DNA from: JBHPCZ01 sp042573625 | GTDB lineage: Bacteria; Desulfobacterota; Desulfobacteria; Desulfobacterales; UBA11574 | Length of the DNA: 9,325 nt | Direction: 5' to 3' | Assembly (NCBI GenBank): GCA_042573625.1 | Contig: JBHPCZ010000126.1 | Location: 1 to 9,325 of the forward strand | Part shown: in pieces, positions 1 to 5,779 of the stretch | Layout: each line of letters opens with the position of its first letter | Numbering within the stretch: the first letter of the stretch is position 1 | Position numbers and translations under genes: made by a program | The notes under the pieces: model-generated | Told to the model about the DNA's origin: nothing | The model's input: only the letters and a program-made list of their open reading frames with translations | Database searches by the model: none

Positions 1-132
1 GGCCGCCCCAGTTAAATAGGCTTCGCATTTCACGGGGCAGGCACAAGGGTTTTCGTTGAGGCGCACACTTGAGTACGCCGCAGATGGGAACCCGCGGAGA
101 ACGCCGATCATCGGGAAAAGGTCCATTTCTGA
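1..132. other. Gene-free left edge with unexplained sequence
   Basis: All three + strand frames are closed by stops within the first 60 bases, so no upstream + gene reaches the fumarase. On the - strand one frame is open from about position 126 to the window edge (some 42 codons, starting ATG, rich in Cys and Pro), which could be the start of a gene leaving the window or chance. A short hairpin is possible at 60-66 with 73-79 (6 of 7 pairs, loop of six). I do not recognise the sequence and see no clear promoter for the downstream gene. Confidence 0.3.
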
Positions 133-145
133 ATGGAAATTAACC

Positions 146-151
146 GGGAGG
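146..151 (+). promoter_or_regulatory. Shine-Dalgarno site deciding a TTG start of fumarase
   Basis: GGGAGG lies 5 nt before TTG 157. The in-frame ATG at 133, 24 bases upstream, has no purine-rich site before it. From memory of the E. coli FumA N-terminus, the family begins only a few residues before the conserved Y-Q-x-P-F-P-L segment. The TTG start gives a protein beginning T-E-F-K-Y-Q-N-P-F-P-L, which fits the family better than the 8-residue longer form. Confidence 0.6.
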
Positions 152-156
152 TTCTT

Positions 157-1764
157 TTGACCGAGTTTAAATACCAGAACCCCTTTCCCCTGGGGGATGA
201 CACGACCGAGTACCGCCTGCTCACCGAGGACCATGTTTCCATCGATACTTTTGCCGGCAGGCAGATTACCAAAATTGAACCTGAAGCATTGGCGCGGGTC
301 GCCGAAACAGCCTTTAGAGATGTTTCCCATCTGTTCAGGACCGCACACCTTAAACAGCTTAAAAAGATCCTGGATGATCCCGAAGCATCCGAAAATGACA
401 GGTATGTGGCCTTTGAGATGTTAAAAAACGCCGTCATTTCAGCGGAAGGGATCTTTCCCTCATGCCAGGATACCGGAACCGCCATCGTTATCGGCAAAAA
501 AGGGCAACAGGTATGGACCGGGTCACCCGACGAAGCGGCGCTGGCCAAGGGCATTTTTAATGCCTACACAAAAAACAATCTCCGCTATTCCCAATTGGCG
601 CCCCTGACCTTCTATGATGAGAAAAACACCCGGTGCAACCTGCCCGCCCAGATCGATCTGTATGCCACAACAGGAGATGCTTACGAGTTCCTGTTTATTG
701 CCAAGGGCGGAGGGTCCGCCAACAAGACGTTTCTGTACCAGGAAACCAAGGCCGTCCTGAATCCCGAAACTCTAATCGAGTTCATGGGAAGCAAAATGAA
801 AACCCTGGGCACAGCAGCTTGCCCGCCGTATCATCTCGCCTTTGTCGTTGGCGGCACATCTGCTGAAACAAATCTGAAAACAGTCAAAATGGCCACCGCC
901 GGCTATCTGGACAATCTCCCGCTAACGGGCAACGAACAGGGGCAGGCATTCAGAGACAGAGACCTCGAAGAAAAACTGCTCAAACTGTCACAAGAAATGG
1001 GTATCGGAGCCCAGTTCGGAGGGAAATACTTCTGCCATGACATCAGGGTTATTCGCCTTCCGAGACACGGTGCATCGTGCCCGGTCGGTCTTGGGGTGAG
1101 CTGCAGCGCCGATCGAAACATCAAGGCCAAAATAACCGGAGACGGCATATTCTTAGAGAGGCTTGAAACAAACCCCGCACAGTTTCTGCATGAACCCGAA
1201 TGGTCTGATGAAGATGTCGTCCGCATTGAACTGGATCGACCCATGGATGAAATCCGGGAGGTTTTAACCCGATATCCCGTGGCGACCCGTCTGATGCTGA
1301 CCGGCAAAATCGTCGTGGCCCGGGATATCGCCCACGCAAAGCTTAAAGAGCGTCTGGACAGCGGTGAAGGCCTCCCTCAATATTTTAAAGATCACATCAT
1401 ATACTATGCAGGGCCTGCAAAAACACCCGAAGGATACCCTTCAGGGTCATTTGGCCCGACGACAGCAGGACGCATGGATCCCTATGTTCCCCTTTTCCAG
1501 CAGCATGGCGGTTCCATGGTCATGCTGGCCAAAGGCAACCGATCCAGAGCGGTGACGGATGCCTGTGAGAAATATCGCGGATTCTATCTCGGCTCCATCG
1601 GCGGACCGGCGGCCCGTCTCGGGAAAGAATGCATCACAAATGTTGAAACCCTTGAATATCCGGAATTGGGTATGGAAGCCATCTTCAGGATCACTGTCAA
1701 GGACTTTCCGGCGTTTATCATTGTTGATGACAAGGGAAACGACTTTTTTGAAAACCTTCTTTGA
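157..1764 (+). CDS. fumA: Fumarate hydratase class I, fused one-chain (4Fe-4S) form
   Basis: Interconverts fumarate and (S)-malate in the citric acid cycle, in the cytoplasm. The chain matches the E. coli FumA/FumB type almost end to end, at about 535 residues from TTG 157 (543 from ATG 133) against 548. The N-terminal domain carries the cluster ligands: Cys in P-S-C-Q-D-T-G (codon 463-465), A-A-C-P-P-Y-H (820-822) and G-A-S-C-P-V-G (1078-1080). The S-A-N-K-T segment, the G-P-T-T-A-G-R-M-D block and the K-G-N-R-S block of the C-terminal (beta) domain are intact. Because both domains are fused, this is not the two-gene archaeal-type enzyme. It is an oxygen-sensitive class, fitting an anaerobic lifestyle. 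It stands alone: 454 gene-free bases follow and no partner gene precedes it in the window. The start choice is discussed under the ribosome binding site. Product assignment is very secure; fumA versus fumB is only a naming matter. Confidence 0.95.
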   Translation: MTEFKYQNPFPLGDDTTEYRLLTEDHVSIDTFAGRQITKIEPEALARVAETAFRDVSHLFRTAHLKQLKKILDDPEASENDRYVAFEMLKNAVISAEGIFPSCQDTGTAIVIGKKGQQVWTGSPDEAALAKGIFNAYTKNNLRYSQLAPLTFYDEKNTRCNLPAQIDLYATTGDAYEFLFIAKGGGSANKTFLYQETKAVLNPETLIEFMGSKMKTLGTAACPPYHLAFVVGGTSAETNLKTVKMATAGYLDNLPLTGNEQGQAFRDRDLEEKLLKLSQEMGIGAQFGGKYFCHDIRVIRLPRHGASCPVGLGVSCSADRNIKAKITGDGIFLERLETNPAQFLHEPEWSDEDVVRIELDRPMDEIREVLTRYPVATRLMLTGKIVVARDIAHAKLKERLDSGEGLPQYFKDHIIYYAGPAKTPEGYPSGSFGPTTAGRMDPYVPLFQQHGGSMVMLAKGNRSRAVTDACEKYRGFYLGSIGGPAARLGKECITNVETLEYPELGMEAIFRITVKDFPAFIIVDDKGNDFFENLL

Positions 1765-1986
1765 CGATATCGGAAAAAGTCTGATTTTTTAAAAATTTAT
1801 CTTCTTAACACCATAGAAAATCCTATCCCTCGTTGCGCGGGTCACAAACAAGGCAGCTACAATAGCGCATGTTTTGAATCGTCCTTGCCAAGAGATTCTT
1901 GCCTCCCTCTGATGATACCGGAGAATTCACAACAAATACGGATCCATAGAAAATTCTTGATTTGTTCAATGATTCGATGTATTTAA
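1765..1986. other. Intergenic stretch after fumarase, no gene supported
   Basis: This is the first half of a 454-base gap. An AT-rich, weak hairpin-like tract follows the fumarase stop (about 1775-1800), too poor to call a terminator. An 11-base direct repeat, CCATAGAAAAT, occurs at 1811-1821 and 1944-1954. A - strand open frame of 104 codons (2137 to 1823) crosses this stretch and the inverted-repeat element. It has no ribosome binding site I can see and no family resemblance, so I do not call it a gene. A weak promoter-like pair upstream of the element (TTGATT 1957-1962 and TTTAAT 1982-1987) has 19 nt spacing, which is poor. Confidence 0.4.
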
Positions 1987-1989
1987 TAA

Positions 1990-2008
1990 TACCTAAGTTG
2001 AGCGATTT
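1990..2008. repeat. Left terminal inverted repeat of element 1
   Basis: This arm is 19 nt and matches the reverse complement of 2161-2179 at 18 of 19 positions. The single difference (G1997 opposite T2172) is a G-U pair in RNA. The outermost two bases are TA on both sides. Confidence 0.8.
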
Positions 2009-2160
2009 ATTGCGAAGAGATGTGCCGAGATCTTGATGCATACAGGTTTGCGAAAACCACAGGTGCCCCGCAGGAAATGCCCTTGGGGTGCATACCCATG
2101 GATATGTCGAGGATTTTCGCGAATCCTTGATGCGCAAGAGATTGGTGCGGATATAGTAAA

Positions 2161-2179
2161 AAATCGCTCAATTTAGGTA
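2161..2179. repeat. Right terminal inverted repeat of element 1
   Basis: Partner of 1990-2008. It ends in TTAGGTA (2173-2179), which is answered by TACCTAA at 2193-2199, so the right end can also form a short hairpin with the promoter region of the next gene. Confidence 0.8.
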
Positions 2180-2212
2180 ATACTTTGATTTTTACCTAAT
2201 TTTTCATATATC
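2173..2212 (+). promoter_or_regulatory. Possible promoter and operator of the HTH-EIIA gene
   Basis: TTGATT (2185-2190) and TATATC (2207-2212) are spaced by 16 nt and look like a sigma70-type promoter. The predicted transcript start would fall at or next to the ATG at 2219, implying a leaderless message, which agrees with the absence of a Shine-Dalgarno site. The inverted pair TTAGGTAA (2173-2180) and TTACCTAA (2192-2199) brackets the -35 box like an operator; autoregulation by the encoded HTH protein is a guess. Confidence 0.3.
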
Positions 2213-2218
2213 TACCCT

Positions 2219-2908
2219 ATGAAACTTACTATTCATGAAATTGCCCAGAGCCTCTGTCTTCCAATGAGCACGGTAAGACGCTGGATACGCCAGGGTAGAA
2301 TACCGATTCACAAAAGCGGCAGTGATTATGTATTCAACGAGGATATTCTGAAAAAATGGGCTGTGGCGCATCAGCTAACCTTCTCACCGCCCCAAAAAAC
2401 TGTAGATAAACAACAGGCGTTGAAAATTGAAAATCTTTTCTCCGCCATGAAACGTGGCGGTGTCTTCCACGGTATAAAGGGAGATGATGTCACAAAAGCC
2501 CTTAAAGCCGCTGTAAATGTGATCCCTGTTCTGTCCGAAAATAAAAAAGAAAAACTGTATGAACGGTTGCTTGAAAGAGAAAACCTGACATCAACCGGCA
2601 TCGGAAAAGGGGTAGCGATCCCACACCCTCACAGACCCGTATCGGACGAAAACTACAACCCGGTCATCACCACGTGTTTTCTTGAAAAACCGATTGATTT
2701 TGCTGCGATAGACGACAAGCCGGTCTTTGTTATGTTCATCCTTTTGTGCCCAACAGTAAAAGATCATCTCTATCTTCTTTCAAGGCTGGCGTTCTGTGTT
2801 CGCGACGATTCATTTGTGGAATTTCTAAGAACTTCTCCGGGTTCGGATGATTTCTTTTTAAAAATAATTGAATTCGAAAAACAGCTAGATAGGGCCGGAA
2901 CAAATTAA
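2219..2908 (+). CDS. HTH (MerR/excisionase-type) fused to PTS EIIA domain, PtsN-like
   Basis: The protein has 229 residues and two domains. Residues 1-50 form a helix-turn-helix of the excisionase/MerR kind, including S-T-V-R-R-W-I-R-Q-G-R-I-P, which should bind DNA. Residues about 70-222 are a fructose/mannitol-type PTS EIIA domain related to PtsN (EIIA-Ntr). The G-I-G-K-G-V-A-I-P-H-P-H segment holds the expected phosphorylation site, His136, with a second His at 138. Such proteins are regulatory phospho-acceptors rather than sugar carriers; in E. coli PtsN affects potassium transport and nitrogen/carbon balance. No ptsH, ptsI or sugar permease is in the window. The ATG at 2219 is favoured because the next Met (residue 16) would remove half of the HTH, yet it has no Shine-Dalgarno site. 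The ClC gene begins 103 bases downstream. The domain calls are firm; the DNA target and phosphodonor are unknown. Confidence 0.88.
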   Translation: MKLTIHEIAQSLCLPMSTVRRWIRQGRIPIHKSGSDYVFNEDILKKWAVAHQLTFSPPQKTVDKQQALKIENLFSAMKRGGVFHGIKGDDVTKALKAAVNVIPVLSENKKEKLYERLLERENLTSTGIGKGVAIPHPHRPVSDENYNPVITTCFLEKPIDFAAIDDKPVFVMFILLCPTVKDHLYLLSRLAFCVRDDSFVEFLRTSPGSDDFFLKIIEFEKQLDRAGTN

Positions 2909-3011
2909 TCTGGTCGTAATCAACCGGCGCATTGAAAAATTGGCGGTTTACTCCGTATAGCGGAAAGAATTTAGCTGACTATTTCTTCATTAGGTATTAG
3001 GTGCTCATTAT
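2909..3011 (+). promoter_or_regulatory. Intergenic region with possible ClC promoter and TTAGGT repeats
   Basis: TTGAAA (2932-2937) and TATAGC (2956-2961), 18 nt apart, could be a promoter for the ClC-usp pair. Further down, TTAGGTA and TTAGGTG stand head to tail at 2990-3003. The second copy includes AGGTG, 8 nt before the ATG at 3012, and so appears to serve as the ribosome binding site. Protein binding to the repeats could therefore compete with transcription, or a hairpin there with translation; this is inference. Confidence 0.3.
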
Positions 3012-4736
3012 ATGCCCATTTTAAAACAATGGCGCTATCCTGCAAGCTGGAAACTTTTCCGTATAGATGACCGTCTTTTGCTCATTCTCATGGCTGTTAT
3101 TGTCGGGATCTGCAGCGGTGTGGCCGCCGTGGTGCTGAACCGGTCTCTGATCGCTATGTTCGAGTGGCTTCACTCCCTTCGCCACTACTGGTGGGCATTT
3201 CTGCTGCCGGCTATCGGAGCGGCCCTTTCATCACTTTTCCTGAATAAAATCTTAAAAGAAGGGGCGGGTCACGGCGTTCCGGAGGTCATCTACAGTGTCT
3301 CCCGCTACGGAGGTCTGCTTCGCCTCCGCACAAGCTTTTCCAGGCTGATATCCAGTTGCCTGACCATCGGCAGCGGCGGCTCGGCAGGCCCTGAGGCCCC
3401 GGTGGTCATCAGCGGCGCAGCTATCGGGTCTAATATTGCACAATTCTTTTCTTTAAACGACCGGCAGCGGGTAACCCTTGTGGGCTGCGGCGCCGCAGGT
3501 GCAATATCTTCCATTTTCAATGCTCCCATCGCGGGTATGGTTTTTTCAATAGAAGTGATCCTGGGAGAATGGAAAGCCATCAATATCGTACCGATTGCCA
3601 TTGCCTCCGTGGCAGGCACTGAAATCAGTCGCATCCTTCAGGGAAACCAGATCGCCTTCAGCCATCGAATGTTTAACATCGATCTTATGGATATTTTTGC
3701 GTGCCTGGGTCTGGCCGTACTCTCGGCCGCCGCATCGATTCTACTGACCCGCTTGCTCAGGTCCATGCATGGTATATCAGAAAAAATTCCGTCTCCGTTA
3801 TGGGTACGGGCTGCCATTGGCGGTTGCGCTGTCGGTATGATCGGCATCTTTCTTCCCGTTGTCCTCGGCGAAGGATACCATTCGATACGGATGATGATCG
3901 ACGGCGTGTTTTTGCACGGGCTTGCATTTGTGGCGTTGGCATCACTTGCAAAAATTCTTGCCACGTCATTGACCCTGGGGTGGGGGGGCTCCGGCGGAAT
4001 ATTCGCACCCTGCCTGGTGATCGGCAGCCTTGTCGGCGTAACGTACCATCACGGCCTCATATTACTCTGGCCTTCCATATCATGGGTAAACGAAGGGTGC
4101 TTCGCTCTACTGGGCATGGCGGGCCTTATCAGCGGCATGCTGCAAGCGCCCCTGACCGGGATCTTTCTCATTGTTGAAATTACCGGAAGCTATGAAGTCA
4201 TCCTACCGCTCATCATCGTCTCGGCGCTCTCCACATCACTCTGCCATTACATTGAACCGGCATCTTTTTACCTGAAAGAACTGGTGGACCTGGGTCATTT
4301 TCTGAGACCCGGAACAGACGCCAGAGTCCTTTCCGACCTGAGCATACAGGAAGTTATCGAAGAAGACTGCATCACCGTAAACCCGAAAATGCTGCTTCGT
4401 GATTTCATCGAAATTGTAAAAATGTCGCCACGAAATTATTTTCCTGTAGAGGATGAAACGAGCGGCCATTTTCTCGGAATTATATATATAGATGACATCC
4501 GGCCTTACCTTTTCAATTCAGGAATGTATGATGCCGTGTTTTTAGGCCAGCTCATGGATACTCAGGTTGAAGTTGTCCATATAGATGACGATTTAAACGA
4601 AGTCCTTCGCAAAATGGATGCAAAACAACTGCATGCAATGCCGGTCATCAACAACAACAGGTTCATGGGGCTGGTTTCAAAAGCCAGGCTTCTGGACCAG
4701 TATCGAAAAGAAATTATGGTTCAAACCGGTCAATAG
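3012..4736 (+). CDS. ClC-family chloride channel/transporter with two CBS domains
   Basis: An inner-membrane anion channel or exchanger of 574 residues. The hydrophobic core (residues about 20-430) carries the ClC signatures. G-H-G-V-P-E stands where G-S-G-I-P-E is usual. The gate segment is G-S-G-G-S-A-G-P-E-A-P, with Glu128 at the gating-glutamate position (usual form G-R/K-E-G-P). G-S-G-G-I-F-A-P lies around Phe331. In A-P-I-A-G-M-V-F-S-I-E-V the residue aligned to the proton glutamate of E. coli ClC (Glu203) is Val, as in ClC channels of animals, hinting at a channel or a different coupling. Residues about 440-565 form a CBS pair, which in relatives binds adenine nucleotides and tunes gating. 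Ser to His in the first selectivity segment is unusual and could alter anion choice. It lies 31 bases before usp, surely cotranscribed, and 103 bases after the HTH-EIIA gene. The family is certain; ion and mechanism are inferred. Confidence 0.93.
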   Translation: MPILKQWRYPASWKLFRIDDRLLLILMAVIVGICSGVAAVVLNRSLIAMFEWLHSLRHYWWAFLLPAIGAALSSLFLNKILKEGAGHGVPEVIYSVSRYGGLLRLRTSFSRLISSCLTIGSGGSAGPEAPVVISGAAIGSNIAQFFSLNDRQRVTLVGCGAAGAISSIFNAPIAGMVFSIEVILGEWKAINIVPIAIASVAGTEISRILQGNQIAFSHRMFNIDLMDIFACLGLAVLSAAASILLTRLLRSMHGISEKIPSPLWVRAAIGGCAVGMIGIFLPVVLGEGYHSIRMMIDGVFLHGLAFVALASLAKILATSLTLGWGGSGGIFAPCLVIGSLVGVTYHHGLILLWPSISWVNEGCFALLGMAGLISGMLQAPLTGIFLIVEITGSYEVILPLIIVSALSTSLCHYIEPASFYLKELVDLGHFLRPGTDARVLSDLSIQEVIEEDCITVNPKMLLRDFIEIVKMSPRNYFPVEDETSGHFLGIIYIDDIRPYLFNSGMYDAVFLGQLMDTQVEVVHIDDDLNEVLRKMDAKQLHAMPVINNNRFMGLVSKARLLDQYRKEIMVQTGQ

Positions 4737-4767
4737 GGAATCCAAAATCAGGTAAAAGGAGATCCAA

Positions 4768-5595
4768 ATGGAAGCGCAACTTTTTCATATTTTCAGGAAT
4801 AACCCCCTGGGCAGAGAAACGCTGCTTCAATCCATCTATTTTTGTAAAACAGTAGGGGCCTCCCCGGTGGTTTACATCCCCGAGTTTACAAAATTTTTGA
4901 TGTATTTTGATAATGATGTGGTTCAGGTTGATCTCGACAATTCTTACCTCATATCACCGGATACTGCCAAAAAGCACGCGACCGAACTGCTTGAGTTAAG
5001 CGGAATAACTGCCAGATTTCTGGAACCCAAACATTACACCGCATCAACCCTGCCGGACATACAGACCAATTTCGATTTCATGGCATGCCCCCGCAGCATC
5101 AGTGACCTGTCTTCAAAAATCGGTCTCGGCTACATCGGACCCAGGGTAAGGCGTATTGTCAATTCCGCGCGGTTCCCGGTACTCATAACCAGCCCGGTTT
5201 TTAAGCAGTGGGAGAGTATCGCTGTTTTCTTCGGCGGATCAGCCAATGCGCTCAATGCGCTCAAACTGGGGTTCCGCATCAAAAGAGATTCCGGCCTGCC
5301 GCTCAATGTTTTTACTCATATCGACAAAACATCCCGTGAATCATACGAAAAAGCGATTAAAGATGAAAATCTTGAAGAAGAAATGGATCGATTTGTAGAT
5401 CAGTGGCATGTATTTGAAACCGGGGCCTTTGAAGAAAACCTCTATGAAGTCCCCCATGACGCCCTCGTGGTTTTAGGGGCATACGGCCACGGGGTTATAC
5501 GAACTATTGTTTTTGGAAGTAAAATGGAAAAGATTCAGTCGGTCCTTTCAAACAACCTCTTGATTGTGGGGCCGAACTACACCGCGACTAGTTAG
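4768..5595 (+). CDS. Tandem universal stress protein (UspA family)
   Basis: A soluble protein of 275 residues, about twice a single Usp domain. The second half ends with the classic nucleotide-binding motif G-x2-G-x9-G-S (Gly237, Gly240, Gly250, Ser251), followed by S-N-N-L-L-I-V-G-P, so it probably binds ATP. The first half has the same layout but a degraded motif (around residues 107-125, A-C-P-R-S-I-S-D-L ... V-L-I-T-S), suggesting that it only scaffolds the dimer-like fold. A good ribosome site, AAGGAGA, sits about 5 nt before the ATG. It starts 31 bases after the ClC stop and should be expressed with it; Usp domains are often linked to membrane ion transporters. Its TAG stop (5593-5595) lies within the first three bases of the inverted-repeat element that follows. 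The family call is firm; the exact role is unknown. Confidence 0.85.
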   Translation: MEAQLFHIFRNNPLGRETLLQSIYFCKTVGASPVVYIPEFTKFLMYFDNDVVQVDLDNSYLISPDTAKKHATELLELSGITARFLEPKHYTASTLPDIQTNFDFMACPRSISDLSSKIGLGYIGPRVRRIVNSARFPVLITSPVFKQWESIAVFFGGSANALNALKLGFRIKRDSGLPLNVFTHIDKTSRESYEKAIKDENLEEEMDRFVDQWHVFETGAFEENLYEVPHDALVVLGAYGHGVIRTIVFGSKMEKIQSVLSNNLLIVGPNYTATS

Positions 5596-5775
5596 TGTCC
5601 ATCCAGAAATGAGGATTTTTCTTCAAGATCAAGGCATGCGAAAAAAATAACCATAGGCATATGTGTAATATTCCGAGGATTATTTTTTGAGCATAACGCA
5701 GAGATTGGGCCCCGATTAAATATTAAATACGGATTTAACTGGGCAAGCAAAAAGACCATTTATGGATGGACACTA
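5593..5775. mobile_element. MITE-like element 2 with terminal inverted repeats
   Basis: A 183-base element with no coding capacity. The ends TAGTGTCCATCCA (5593-5605) and its complement (5763-5775) match at 13 of 13 positions; after one mismatch (5606/5762) five more pairs follow (5607-5611/5757-5761). Both ends carry TA, consistent with TA target duplication of the IS630/mariner kind. An inner imperfect palindrome (5636-5652 with 5677-5694, with an A-run facing a T-run) gives a stem-loop in the middle. Removing one TA-bounded copy would join the usp stop TAG directly to TTA-ATG, restoring a 3-base gap to the next gene. ACTAGTTA also occurs at both edges (5587-5594 and 5772-5779). No transposase is present, so movement would need one elsewhere. 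Confidence 0.65.
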
Positions 5776-5779
5776 GTTA

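Larger units (their letters stand above)
1987..2182 (+). ncRNA. Structured inverted-repeat element, candidate RNA or MITE
   Basis: The ends form a 24-position helix, 1990-2013 with 2156-2179, in which 23 positions pair (2 of them G-U) and only 2009/2160 mismatch. The left arm starts TACCTAAGTTGAGCGATTT. A weaker G-U-rich helix follows (2021-2028 with 2142-2149). Then a 10-pair helix with one bulge (2031-2041 with 2130-2139) closes a multibranch loop holding three hairpins. They are 2045-2049/2054-2058 with a GCGA tetraloop, 2063-2069/2085-2091, and 2108-2116/2121-2129 with a 4-nt loop. About eleven of the pairs are G-U when read on the + strand and would be A-C mismatches on the - strand, which argues for a + strand RNA. 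The ends are also bounded by TA, as in IS630/mariner-type miniature elements. Whether it is a leader RNA, an independent small RNA or a mobile repeat cannot be decided here. I recognise no known RNA family. Confidence 0.55.

Noticed and set aside
108..554. A 148-codon - strand open frame opposite the start of fumarase
   Set aside because: It is antisense to a strongly conserved gene and has no recognisable domain, so it is a shadow frame.
1765..1800. Terminator after fumarase
   Set aside because: Only a short A-run/T-run pairing is present without a GC stem, too weak to support.
1823..2137. A 104-codon - strand open frame between fumarase and the HTH gene
   Set aside because: It runs across the structured element and beyond it, has no visible ribosome site or family features, and its sequence is better explained by the inverted-repeat structure.
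3701..4177. A 158-codon + strand frame inside the ClC gene
   Set aside because: It lies in an alternative frame within a clear ClC coding region and shows no membrane or domain pattern.
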